Assembly: GCF_009707705.1 (NCBI RefSeq) | Contig: NZ_WLYX01000001.1 | Span: forward strand, 1,178,001-1,242,000 | Origin: Paludibacterium denitrificans | GTDB taxonomy: Bacteria > Pseudomonadota > Gammaproteobacteria > Burkholderiales > Chromobacteriaceae | Length of the DNA: 64,000 bases | Reading direction: 5' to 3' | Part shown: piece by piece, positions 21,712 to 32,321 of the stretch | Layout of the letters: every line of letters starts with the position of its first letter | Position numbering within the stretch: position 1 is the stretch's first letter | The notes under the pieces: generated by a model | Database searches by the model: none | Seen by the model: the letters and a program-made list of their open reading frames with translations, nothing else | What the model was told of the DNA's origin: nothing | Program-made: the position numbers and the translations under genes

Positions 21712-22378
21712 TTACAGCCGGGTACACAAGGTCAGCCCGTCGCCAATCGGCAAGACGCAATGGCGAATGCGCGCATCGTCACGCAGCTCGGCATTGAAAG
21801 CATGCATCAGATGCACGCCCGGCGGGTCTTCCGGACGCGGCGTCACCACGCGGCCAGACAGGAAAATATTGTCGATGGCGATCACACCACCCGGGCGCAC
21901 CAGTTGCAGGCAGGCTTCGAAATAGTCGCGATACGACGGTTTGTCGGCATCGATAAACGCCAGATCAAACTGCCCGGCGCGGCCTTCGGCCAACAGCTGC
22001 TGCAAGGTTTGCAGCGCCGGTTGTAACACCAGTCGGATGCGCTCGGCGACACCGGCCTGCTGCCAGTAGTCACGGGCAATGCTGGTGAAGGTGTCGCTGA
22101 CATCGCAGGCCACCACTTCACTGTCCGTCCGTCATGGCCAGCGCCACGGCCAGCGCGCTGTAACCGGTAAAGACACCGATTTCCAGATAACGGCGCGCGC
22201 CGATCAACTGCGCCAGCCAGCCCATGAACTGCCCCTGTTCCGGCGCGATCTGCATCTTGGCCAGACGATGGGTGGCGGTAAATTCGCGCAGGGCGCGCAT
22301 CACCGGGTGTTCGGTCACGCCGATGTCCATCAGGTAATGATGCAAGGTGGCATCTAGCGCTACGGTACGGCTGGTCAT
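21712..22378 (-). CDS. Class I SAM-dependent O-methyltransferase (caffeoyl-CoA OMT-like)
   Basis: About 221 residues. SAM-binding motif I is LEIGVFTGYSALAVALA, and the later acidic FIDADKPSYRDYFE and GGVIAIDNIFLSGRV are typical of the O-methyltransferase 3 / caffeoyl-CoA family, which needs a divalent metal. The substrate is unknown; bacterial members are often called generic O-methyltransferases. A frame break near 22126 lies after MTDG. Start 22378 (MTSRTVALDATLHHYL) is preferred over the long open frame to 22561. Confidence 0.87.
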
Positions 22379-22404
22379 GAAAGTATCCGGAGAAGAAAAC
22401 ACAA

Positions 22405-22424
22405 ACGCCCGCAAGCGGGCGTTA
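22405..22424. terminator. Hairpin upstream of the O-methyltransferase
   Basis: A perfect 9-bp stem (AACGCCCGC / GCGGGCGTT) with a 2-base loop, between the DUF3460 gene and the methyltransferase. A run AAAA on one side gives a short T-tract on the minus strand. Confidence 0.6.
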
Positions 22425-22460
22425 ACACTAGCCTGCAACCCGGCAGCTACACCGGTTGAA

Positions 22461-22471
22461 GGTTGGCCGAA
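22461..22471 (+). repeat. DUS-like repeat AAGGTTGGCCGAA
   Basis: Intergenic copy just beyond the stop of the DUF3460 gene. Confidence 0.85.
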
Positions 22472-22473
22472 AC

Positions 22474-22653
22474 TCAGTCCGGCTGGTAGACGTAAGGCTT
22501 TTGCTGCACGCGCGATTCTTTCCAGCGGCGCAGATCGTCCAGATCCTGCGGGCGATCCCACCAGGTCAGGCGCAGTTCACGGCGCTGGCTGTCCACATCG
22601 GGATGCTTGGCCAAGAAGTCATTGATGAATTGGGTAAACTCGGACTGGTACAT
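22474..22653 (-). CDS. DUF3460 family small protein
   Basis: A 59-residue protein: starts MYQSEFTQFINDFLAKHP, has a middle LRLTWWDRPQDLDDLRRW and ends PYVYQPD. This fits the small betaproteobacterial DUF3460 family, of unknown function. It is soluble with no signal peptide. The gene is intact, with its own start at 22653. Confidence 0.82.
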   Translation of the reverse strand: MYQSEFTQFINDFLAKHPDVDSQRRELRLTWWDRPQDLDDLRRWKESRVQQKPYVYQPD

Positions 22654-22721
22654 GATCGATTCCCTGTCAGTAATGGGCGGATTTTAATCCAGAATGCCGC
22701 ATCCGGCCATCTTGCCTCCGC

Positions 22722-24195
22722 TCAGGCCTGCGCACTCTTGTTGCCGTACATCTTGCGATCGGCCACTTCCAGTAGCTCGTCGATCAACAGGCCATCTTCC
22801 GGATAGTAGGCAATGCCGATGCTCACCCCCAGATAAATGGTGTGTCCATCCAGCTCGTACGGGCGCTCGATGGCGGCACGCAAGCGTTCCACCACCTTGT
22901 CGGCCTGACGGTGCGATTCCACGTCTTCCAGCATGGCAACGAACTCGTCACCGCCGAGGCGGGCAACGGTGTCTTCCGTGCGCAATTCGGTCTTGATGCG
23001 TTCAGCGATCAGCTTCAGCACGCGGTCGCCGGTGGCGTGGCCGTAGGTATCATTCACCGGTTTGAAGCGGTCCATGTCCATGAACAGCACCGCCAGCCGC
23101 TTGCCGCTGCGGTTGAAGCGCGAAATGGCGTGCTGCAGGCGGTCATAAAACAGGCTGCGGTTGGCAAGGCCGGTCAGGCGGTCATGGTTGGCCGGGTAAA
23201 ACAGCTTTCGCGCGCGGCACGGTTCTGGTTGAAGCGGCCGTAACTGTAAACTGCCACCACGATCAGCCCGAGCACCAGCAAAGACAGCAGCAGCATCATC
23301 GACCATTCCAGCATGCCGATCTGCGCCCAGCCCAGCTGCCAGCTCACGGTCATGACCAGCGGCTGGGCTTCGCCGCCCAGCGGGAAAATGGTTTGCAAGC
23401 GCGGAAACAGCAAGCGTTCCAGCCAGCCGGTGACGGCATGGCCGCTTTGCACCACCAGATGACCCGGGTGGGCGGCACTGACCTGACGCTCGATGCGCAC
23501 CACCATGCCGAGCGGCAACAGCTTGGCATCCGGCTGCAGGGCATGGGTACGCACCAGCAAGCTGACGAAACGGGGCGGGATCAGACCCGAGGCCGCATTG
23601 ACCATACTGTCAGCCTGCTACCGCACCAGCAGATAGGAACGCACGCCGTCCAGCCCCTCGAACGGATCGGAACTGGCGCTACGGCCACTGCTGATGGCCT
23701 GTTGCAGCGCTGCTGTCATCAACGGGTGGCTGGCAATGTCGACGCCAACCAGCTCAATTGCGGCGAAGCCGGTTCCAGAAACACCAGCGGGAAATAATCG
23801 GTTTTGTTGGGCAGCGCCGAGGTCAGTTCGCGCCCGGAGCGGGCAAACGCCTGCAAGGTAAAACGCTGGCGGAACTGTGGCAGATCGGCCTGCGTAACAT
23901 GTTCGATGCGCTGCAAATAGGCAATGTGCGGATAACGCCGCACCACCTGACGCACAAACTGACGCTCTTGCAGGCTATTGTGCTGGCCATCGAGCTGGCT
24001 GAGGGTCGCGTAACTGTCCAGCACGCTGTCGCTGGCCAGCAGCTTCTGTTCCAGCTGGTCCGACAGGCGCTGCGCCAGGCTATTGAACTCCTGTTCGGCA
24101 CTGAGCACATCACGTCCGGCAAACGCCACGGCGATGACTGCGCTCAAAAGCAGCCAAAGCGCGGCACAAGCGGCGTACAGCAAGCGTGTCGACAT
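22722..24195 (-). CDS. Membrane diguanylate cyclase, CHASE-like sensor plus GGDEF
   Basis: Predicted to make c-di-GMP. About 491 residues: N-terminal transmembrane helix (LLYAACAALWLLLSAVIAVAF), a periplasmic CHASE-like sensor with the YFPLVFLEP and GVDIASHPLMTAAL stretches, a second helix (MMLLLSLLVLGLIVVAVY) and a GGDEF domain with an intact active site (ARLGGDEFVAML). The inhibitory RxxD site is not evident. Breaks at about 23208, 23618 (an in-frame TAG where GCCGGC is expected, GGTAGC) and 23757. Start 24195 (MSTRLLYAA) is chosen to put the first helix at the N-terminus. Confidence 0.88.
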
Positions 24196-24255
24196 AAAGG
24201 GCGGACCTGACAAGGCGTTGACATGAATAGAGTGGGCCCGTGTAGGCATCCCGCG

Positions 24256-24269
24256 TTATAACGTTATAA
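24256..24269. promoter_or_regulatory. Palindrome upstream of the diguanylate cyclase
   Basis: The 14-bp perfect palindrome TTATAACGTTATAA lies 61 bp upstream of the cyclase start in the 208-bp gene-free gap. It could be an operator or part of an AT-rich promoter; no binding protein is evident. Confidence 0.45.
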
Positions 24270-24403
24270 GCAGCGTAGGGCGGCATTGTATAAGAAAACA
24301 GCGCCATTTTTCAGCCGCCGCCGTTAAATTATTTCTTGTTTTCACCTAAAGAATCAAATACCTGATGACAGTGTGGTTAAGTTCAGGGCAAACCCTGAGC
24401 CAA

Positions 24404-26119
24404 CTACAATACCCACTGCGGTTTGCCCAGTTTTTCCACCAGCAGCCGCCGGGCGCGCGCCAGTTTCTGGAACTTGTTGTTAGTGGGCGCCAGCTCGCGC
24501 ACCCGGCACAGCATGTCATAGGCGCGGCGCATGTGGCTTTCATGCCAGCCCTGACTATGCACGTAGGCCATGGTGGCGTTGACCAGGTTGAGCATCACCT
24601 GCACGTTATGCGGCATGTCTTCATGCGCCTTGACAAAGCGTTCGATGGCTTCGTCGAACTGACCCGCCTGCGCCAGCCGTACGGCTTCGTTGTTGAGTTC
24701 CACCACCGACTGCACGTTGTCGGCGATCAGTTGGCGGCCACTCTCGCCCTGCCCCACTTCTTCAAACAGGTCGCCGAGCGTGCCCAGCATGTCTTCATCG
24801 TCGTGGTGGTTGCGCACCAGATCACGCATCACGGCGTCGCCACTGTCGCGGCGCCCCTGCTGATAGCAGGCACGGGCAAACTCCATCTGCGCCGCCGGGG
24901 AGAGGGTTTCGGCCAACGTCTGGAACTGGCTTTCCGCTTCGTTCAGCAGTTGCTGGGCGCGCTGGGCATTGCCGGTTTTCTTCTGCAACTGGCTATCCAC
25001 AATGGTGGCCATCCATTCGCCAACCGCGTTGTAGCGGTAATCACGACGCAGGCTGGACAGCGTGCGCGCGGCAGAGCCGGTTTCGCCCTTGGCCAGTTGC
25101 ACCCGTGCGAGCATGGCGTAATGGGTGGGGCTGCGGTGCCGGTGTACTTGCCGATATCCAGCGTTTCCTGACAGGCCCGTTCCGCCGTTTCCAGATCGTT
25201 GTTCATCAGCGCCACATCGGCCAGTTGCTGCTGGCGCCGGATCACCACCGGCGACAGTTCCGTAGCGGTTTTCAGGGCGCCCTGTGCGTGCTCCAGATCG
25301 TGGTTGAGGCGATACAACCGGGCCAGCCAGTCGTAGGCTTCCATCACCCGATCGTTTTCGGCCAACACCGCTTCAAACAGCAAGCGCGCTTCATCGTATT
25401 GCTTCAGGCTATCCAGCGCCTTGGCCAGCCCCATCTTGGCCCAGTGCCAGCGGCTTGAGGCGCAGCACGTCCATGTATAGCTGGCGCGCGGTGTCAAAGT
25501 CACCGATCTTGAGCGACAGCGACCCCTTGAGTTTCATGAAGTCGAGGGTGAACTCGCCGCGCTCGCTGATCTTGCGGCTGCAGGCATCAATGGCCGCCAG
25601 ATACTCATGGCGCATGATGGATTCGTCCACCACGCGGAACGCTTCGCGCTCGGCGCATGGCTTTTTCCAGCCGCTGGCTGAGTACCTCGCCGGTAAACGG
25701 TTTGAGCAGGTAATCGTCCGGCGCCAGCTCGGCGGCGGAAATCACCCGTTGCGCCCGGCGCTCGCCGGTAACGATCATGAACACGCACGACTGCTTGATC
25801 AGGTTGCGTTCCTTGACCTCTTCAAACAGATAAAGACCATCGTAGCCATTGCCCAGATCGTAGTCGCACAGCACCACGTCGAACTCGTACTTGGCCATTT
25901 TGGCCGGGCATCGCTCGCCTTGCTGGCGTACTCCACCCGCTCGGCACCAAACGAGGCCAGCGTCATGGCCAGGGCGCGTTGCATCTCCGGCACGCTGTCG
26001 ATGATCAGAAACAGCCGGTGGGTATACGGATCGTTGTAATCCTGCCGTTTATGCTCGCCCTCGCTATAGGCCGAGGCGATGCTATGGAAGGACGTGGAGT
26101 GCTGGTTGATGTCGCTCAT
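24404..26119 (-). CDS. Response regulator receiver fused to TPR repeats
   Basis: About 571 residues. Residues ~35-165 form a CheY-like receiver: acidic residues in LFLIIDSVPE, phospho-acceptor Asp in VVLCDYDLG, the conserved Thr in MIVTGERR and Lys in YLLKPFTG. The rest is a long TPR array (ARLLFEAVLAENDRVMEAYDW, RLNHDLEHAQGALKTATEL, QFDEAIERFVKAHEDMP). There is no DNA-binding or enzymatic output domain. Breaks near 25905, 25660, 25447 and 25128, mostly single-base losses or miscalled GCCGG. It lies next to the diguanylate cyclase, but nothing shows that the two act together. Confidence 0.85.
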
Positions 26120-26165
26120 GCTCGCTATCGTCAGGCAAACCGTCAGTTATGTCACGCACTGTTGT

Positions 26166-28320
26166 TCAGCACGCGGTCAATTTGGCATAGCGCAAATCCA
26201 GCCACTTGACCCCGTGTTCGGCAAAATTGATCTGTAAACGGATATCATCGCCGCTACCTTCGGCATTGATCACCACCCCGCTGCCAAATTTGGCGTGCGC
26301 CACCGACTGACCGATGCGGAACCCGCTCGTGCTGGCCACCTGACGGCTGGCATCGGCACTGGCTGCCGCCAGCCACGGTGCCGTGGTGTTGCCCCGGAAG
26401 GCCGGTTTCACCGTGGCAGAGAGCGGGTGCAGCAGTTCGGCCGGAATCTCGTCGACAAAGCGCGAGCGGATCGGATAGCGGCTTTGGCCATGCAGCATGC
26501 GGCTTTGCGCGCTGGACAGGTAGAGACGTTTGCGCGCGCGCGTGACTGCCACGTACATCAGGCGCCGCTCTTCTTCCAGCCCCTTGCGGTCGTTCATGCT
26601 GTTTTCGTGCGGGAACAGCCCTTCTTCCAGTCCGGATACGAACACCGCGTCGAACTCCAGCCCCTTGGCCGCGTGCACGGTCATCAGTTGCAAGGCGTCT
26701 TCATGCCGCTTCGGCCTGCCGCTCGCCCGCTTCCAGGCTGGCGGCAGCGAGGAATTCCACCACCGCCATCTCCGGCTGATCAGGCAGGAAGCCAGCGGCA
26801 GCGCTGACGAGTTCGTCTAGGTTGGAGAGGCGCTCCTCGCCGTCTTTCTTGTCCTGCTCGTACATGGCGCGCAGGCCGGAATCGTCTATCACCAGACTGA
26901 TGGTTTCGGCCAACGTCAGGGTTTCACAACGCTGCTGCAGACGTTCGATCAGGCGCACGAATTCACCCAGCTTGGCGGCGGTACGGCCACCGCCGCCGCT
27001 ACATGCCGCCTGCCACAGGCTGACGCCCTGTTCGCGGCTCACCGCCTGCAAGCCTTCCACCGTGCGGGCACCGATGCCACGCCGCTTGCACGTTGATCAC
27101 CCGCAACAACGCGTTGTCGTCGGCCGGATTAGCCACCAGCCGCAGATAGGCCAAGGCGTGCTTGATTTCCTGCCGCTCGAAAAAGCGCAATCCGCCATAG
27201 ATGCGATAAGGCACGCTTAGGCTGTTGACCAGCACATGCTCGAGCACGCGCGACTGGGCATTGGAACGGTATAACACCGCCATGTCCGACAGGTTGAAGC
27301 CTTCGCGCTGCAACGCCCGCGCCTCGTCGACGATGAATTGCGCCTCGTCGCCATCGGAATAGGCTTCGTACAGGCGGATCGCCTCACCCTCACCGGCATC
27401 GGTCCACAGGTTTTTGCCCAAGCTTCCGTCGTTCTTTTCGATCAGCGCATTCGCTGCGGCAAGGATGGTGCCCACCGAGCGGTAGTTCTGCTCCAGCCGC
27501 ACCGGTTCGGCCACATTAAAATCCTGTAGCAGCGCCCGCATGTTGCCGACCTCGGCGCCGCGGAAAGCGTAGATCGACTGGTCGTCATCGCCCACGGCAA
27601 ATACGGCGTTATGCTCGCCCGCCAGCAGCTTGAGCCAGGCGTATTGCAGCCGGTTGGTATCCTGAAATTCGTCCACCAGAATATGGCGGAAGCGGCTGCA
27701 GTAATGCTCGCGCAGGGCCTGGTTGGCTGACAGCAGCTCGTAACTGCGCAGCAGCAGTTCGGCAAAATCCACCACGCCTTCGCTGCTTAGACTGGGCGTC
27801 GTAGGCGGCATACAGTTCGGCCAACTTGGCTTCGTAAGGTGTCAGCGCGGGCGGCAGGCGGTCGGCGCGCACGCTTCCTTGTTGCCGTTGATAAACGACT
27901 GCACCGCGCGCGGCGGGAATTTTTCGTCGGAAAGCTCCGGGCTTTTCAGCAAGCGTTTGATCGCCGCCTGCTGATCGCCGGAATCAAGAATCTGGAAGGT
28001 TTGTGGCAAACCGGCATCGCGATAGTGCGCACGCAAAAAGCGGTTACACAGGCCATGGAAGGTGCCGATCCACATGGTGCGCACGTTGACCGGAATCATC
28101 GCCGCCAGCCGCGTCTGCATTTCGCGCGCGGCTTTGTTGGTAAAGGTGACAGCCAACACTCCGGCCGGGCCGATCTGGCCGGTGGAAATCAGCCGAGGCA
28201 ATACGGGTGATCAACACGCGGGTCTTGCCGCTACCGGCACCGGCCAGCACCAGCGCCGAGCGCGCGGGCCGGTGACGGCGCGTAGTTGTTCAGGGTTCAG
28301 GCTAGCAGATCAGCACTCAT
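26166..28320 (-). CDS. uvrD: DNA helicase II (UvrD)
   Basis: SF1A 3'-5' helicase for mismatch and excision repair. About 718 residues. Motifs: I LAGAGSGKTR, Ia AVTFTNKAAREM, II ILVDEFQDTN, III AVGDDDQSIYAFRGA, V TVHAAKGLEFDAVFV, VI YVAVTRARKRLYL. The C-terminal Tudor-like tail (VKWLDLRYAKLTAC) distinguishes UvrD from Rep. Starts MSADLLA at 28320. It is the most broken gene in the window: breaks near 26710, 27085, 27790, 27870, 28193, 28270 and 28305, mainly at expected GCCGG or CCWGG. Confidence 0.95.
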
Positions 28321-28397
28321 GGCGGGACATTTGGAGCATGAAAACCCCGATTCTACACCAGCGCCGCGCTGCCACGGCGCGGCGCGGCAAGGCGCGG

Positions 28398-29128
28398 TTA
28401 CTCGCCGAGCGCCACGGACGGGCAGCGTGCCAGCCATGGCATCGTCGCCACATCCGGGTAACGGCACGCCAGCTGCCCGGCAGCGGCCAACTGCTGCACG
28501 CGCCACGCCAGCCGGGCGGCAGGCAGCAGCGTTTACCAATGCGGCTGCAATGCGGCAGCCAGCTGTGGCAACGACATTTCCCCCTGTGCTTAAGCAAGGC
28601 TGCCAGCACGGCATGATCCAGCGCGTTGGTAAGCAATTCCACCACGACGCCATCCTGCCAGCGGCGCAACCCGTCGGCGTGCTGACGCCAATACTGCCAG
28701 CCGCTAATCAGCACGGTGCGCTCGTCCGGGGCCAGCAGGCGGGGTTGCGCCGTCGCCGGGTCAAGCAGATACAGTTGTGCTGGCGCGTGCTGTTGTTCGG
28801 CCAACATGGCCAACAGCAGCCAGTCACCGGCGCTTTGCGGTTGCCGTACCCACAAGGTCTGCCGCGCAGCCAGCGCCTGCAACAAGCGTTTGCGCGCGCG
28901 CCAGTAGTCATGCAGCCAACGCTCGTCGGCATCCGGTTGCCAGCGTTGCGCCCAATGCAGCTGGTTCCACCAGCTGGTGCGCCATTGCGCATCGATGGCA
29001 TCGGCGTCCTGCAGCGGGCCAATGGAAAAATCCTCGTGCAAGACCAGACATTCGCACCCATCGGGCAGCGGCGTCGGCACATCCACGGCCGCCGCCAGCA
29101 CCAGCAAGGGTTGGCCGAACGCCGTCAT
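28398..29128 (-). CDS. DUF1835-domain protein
   Basis: About 240 residues. The N-terminus (CLVLHEDFSIGPL, WWNQLHWAQRW) and the middle match the DUF1835/DUF3658 type of uncharacterised protein; no catalytic function is known to me. Two problems obscure the C-terminus: GCTTAAGC near 28592 (expected GCCGGC) and an in-frame TAA at 28533-28535 that reads GGTAA where GCCGG is plausible. Beyond it a conserved-looking LLPAARLAWRVQQLAA continues, so I extend to a stop at 28398 with low certainty. The start overlaps the cysE stop (ATGA). Confidence 0.6.
29109..29119 (+). repeat. DUS-like repeat GGTTGGCCGAA inside a coding start
   Basis: This copy lies within the first codons of the DUF1835 gene, encoding part of FGQP on the minus strand. 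Confidence 0.8.
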
Positions 29129-29900
29129 ACCCGCTGATCCATATCCAGCGCCGGCGTACCGGCACAGGACTGCGCCACGACGCGCGCTTACTTACCACCG
29201 TGGTATAGGCACATCTTCCAGCACCACGCTGCTTAGCACCGATCTTGGCGCAGGCACCGACGCGCAGGTTACCCAGCACCGCCGCCCCGGCGCCAATCAT
29301 CACACCGTCGCCGATCTTGGGGTGGCGGTCGCCACGTTCTTTGCCGGAGCCGCCCAGCGTCACGCCGTGCAGAATCGACACGTTGTTGCCGATGATGGCG
29401 GTTTCGCCCACCACGATGCCGGTGCCATGGTCCAGCATCACGCCCTGCCCCAGCAGCGCCGCCGGGTGGATATCCGCGCCGGTCACTTCGGAAATGCGGT
29501 TTTGCAGGAACAGCGCCAGCGTGTAGCGCTGTTGCCGCCACAGCCAGTGGGTGATGCGCTGGCTTTGAATGGCATGGTAGCCCTTGAAATACAGCAAGGG
29601 CGTGGAATAGCTGTCGCACGCCGGGTCGCGGTCAAAACAGGCGCGGATATCGGCGCGCGCGGCAATGCTGATGCTCGGATCGGCGGCCAGCGCCTCGCGG
29701 AACAGCTCCATCAACGCACGCGCATCCATCACCGGGCTAGCCAGCTTGCTGGACAAATGAAACGCCAGCACGTCTTCCAGCGTGACGTGACGCAATACCG
29801 TCATGTGCAGGAAGCTGGCCAACAGCGGCTCGTCACGTGCCGCTTGTTCCGCTTCCTGCAAAATGGCCAGCCACAGGGCATCGCCGTTTGTATCAGTCAT
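29125..29900 (-). CDS. cysE: Serine O-acetyltransferase
   Basis: First step of cysteine synthesis. About 257 residues: alpha-helical N-terminal domain (WLAILQEAEQAARDEPLLASF) and a left-handed beta-helix with hexapeptide repeats (GADIHPAALLGQGVMLDHGTG, VSILHGVTLGG), with the catalytic His/Asp in MLDHGTGIVVGE. Breaks at 29232 (GCTAAGCAGC for Ala-Gly-Ser) and about 29190 (GTAAGC for a GCCGGC). The repaired C-terminus is rich in TTVV...VVAQSCAGTP. Start 29900 (MTDTNGDALW). Confidence 0.94.
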
Positions 29901-29956
29901 GCTTCGACTCCAAGGCCCCGCCGACAAACGGCCGCGGGGCAAAATTCCGTGGTGGC

Positions 29957-31455
29957 TTACAGCAGCACCACGTCAAACTGTTCCTGCGGGTAGGTCGATT
30001 CCACCGACAGCGACACCGGCTTACCGATGAAATCCACCAGCATGGCCAGACTTTGCGATTCCTCGTCGAGGAACATGTCGATCACCGGCTGCGAAGCGAG
30101 AATGCGGAAGCCCTTGGCATCGAACTGACGCGCCTCGCGCACGATCTCGCGCTGAATCTCGTAACACACCGTCTGCGCCGTCTTGATCTCGCCGCGGCCC
30201 TGACAGATCGGACACGGCTCGCACAGCACGTGTGCCAGACTCTCGCGCGTGCGCTTGCGCGTGATCTCCACCAGACCCAGGCTGGTAAAGCCATTGAGCG
30301 TCACCCGCGTGCGGTCGCGCGCCAGCGCCTTGGCCAGTTCGGCCAACACGGCGGTCTGATGTTCGTCATTGTCCATGTCGATGAAGTCGACAATGATGAT
30401 GCCGCCCAGATTGCGCAAACGCAGCTGGCGCGCAATCGACTGGGTGGCCTCCAGATTGGTCTTGAAGATGGTTTCGTCAAAATTACGATTGCCGACAAAG
30501 CCGCCGGTATTGACGTCGATGGTGGTCATCGCCTCGGTCTGGTCAATGATCAGGTAGCCACCAAACTTCAGGTTCACCCGCCGCGCCAGCGCCTTGTCGA
30601 TCTCGTTTTCGATGCCGTGCAACTCAAACAACGGCCGCTCGCCGCTGTAACGCTCGATCTTGTCCACTGCCGACTGCACATACTGCTCGGCAAATTCCAC
30701 CATCTTGCCGTAGTTTTCCGTGGAGTCGACGATGATGCGGTCGGTGTGATCGCTCACCATGTCGCGCAACACCCGTACCGCCAGCGGCAAGTCTTCATAC
30801 AGCAGGCTCTGTCTTAAGCCAAGTGCTGCGATTTGTGCTTGATATCCGCCCACAGCTTGGACAGGTACTCGATATCGGCCTGCAAGGCCTCATCGGAGGC
30901 AGTTTCGGCACTGGTGCGGATGATGTAACCGCGCGGCGTGCCTTCCGGCAGCAGCTTTTCCAACCGCGTTTTCAAGCCCAGACGATCGGCTTCCAGCTCG
31001 ATCTTCTGCGAAATGCCGATGTGTTCTTCCTGCGGCAGATGCACCAGAAAACGCCCGGCCAGACTGATCTGGGTGGACAAGCGCGCGCCCTTGGTACTGA
31101 TCGGGTCCTTGATCACCTGCACCAGCACGGTCTGGCCTTCAAACAGCATCTTTTCGATACGCTGTGGCTCGGTCGGGTGCTGGCGCTGTTCCAGCACATC
31201 GGCAATGTGCAAAAATGCCGCCCGCTCCAGGCCAATCTCAATAAAGGCGCTCTGCATCCCCGGCAAGACGCGTTTCACCTGCCCCAGATAGATGTTGCCG
31301 ACAATACCGCGGCTGGCCGCGCGCTCCACGTGCAACTCCTGCACGATGGCGTCTTCCAGCACCGCGACGCGGGTTTCCTGCGGCGTGATGTTGACCAGAA
31401 TTTGTTCTTGCGGCCGCGGCAGATCGCGCGGCAGCGGAATGGATTGATGCATCAT
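29957..31455 (-). CDS. rng: Ribonuclease G
   Basis: Endoribonuclease for 16S rRNA 5' maturation and mRNA decay. 498 residues, RNase G length rather than the longer RNase E. N-terminal ILVNITPQETRVAVLED, S1 domain (NIYLGQVKRVLPGMQSAFIEIG), catalytic Asp segments GIIIVDFIDMDN and TIDVNTGG, and the Zn-link Cys pair in EPCPICQGRG. One break at 30813 (GCTTAAGA where Leu-Ala-Gly predicts GCCGGA). It lies 11 bp downstream of maf. Confidence 0.96.
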
Positions 31456-31466
31456 GGTCAGGCGCC

Positions 31467-32062
31467 TCAGGGAAAGATAAAGCCAAATTCGGCCAACAGT
31501 GCCGCGGTTTCAAACACCGGCAGGCCCACCACCCCGGTATAACTGCCGTGGATGCTCTCGATGAACACCGCCGCCCGGCCCTGAATGCCATAGGCGTTAA
31601 GCCTTGTCATACGGCTCGCCGGTATCCAGATAGCGTTGGATGTCGAGATCCGTCAGTTGGCGGAAGGTAACGTCGGTCACTGACGTTTTCAGACAAACCT
31701 TGTCCCCCTGACGCACCGCCACGCTGGTCACCACCTGATGCTGGCGGCCGGAAAAAGCCCTGAGCATGCGCCGGGCGTCTTCGGCGTCGGCTTGCCAAAG
31801 ATTTCGCCAGCCAGCACCACCGTGGTATCCGCCGCCAGTAACGGACGCGACGGCAAGCCGCACTCGGTCACCACTTTCCAGCCCGCCGCCGCCTTGGCCT
31901 GCGCCAGGGCGTTCGGTATACGCCACCGCCGCCTCGCCGGGCAGTACCGATTCATCGATATCCGCGTGGATACGTTCCAGATTGAGTCCGAGTTGCTGCA
32001 GGATTTCCCGTTAGGCGCGGGCTACCCGACGCCAGGTAAATCCGATTTTCGTTTGCCGTCAT
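31467..32062 (-). CDS. maf: Maf family nucleotide pyrophosphatase
   Basis: Hydrolyses non-canonical nucleoside triphosphates. About 198 residues: IYLASGSPR at the N-terminus, the catalytic [18 protein letters not shown], and [13 protein letters not shown] near the end. Four breaks, two diagnostic: near 31602 (GCTTAACGCC for Ala-Gly-Ala) and 32012 (GCCTAACGGG where SPRRREIL predicts GCCGGCGGG); the others are near 31792 (GGCC lost) and 31911 (an extra C in CCTGG). Start 32062 ([14 protein letters not shown]). Confidence 0.93.
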
Positions 32063-32321
32063 GGTGTTGTCTTTATTTTGCAAGGGAATACGCTCGCCGA
32101 CCGCCGCTAGAGTGGGCACAAGGAAAAACCACATGAAAAACAGGGGGATTCTACTTGGTCACCGCTACGCGAACGGCAGCACGACGATCTGCCAGCGCAT
32201 GTTTTCGGTTAGTTGCAAGATTACCAGAGCGACCCGCCATCGGCCATGCAACAAACTCGTTACTATTATTCTATATTCATAGAAAACCTACACCAGACGT
32301 ATCGGCTAAGGAGGCAACCGC

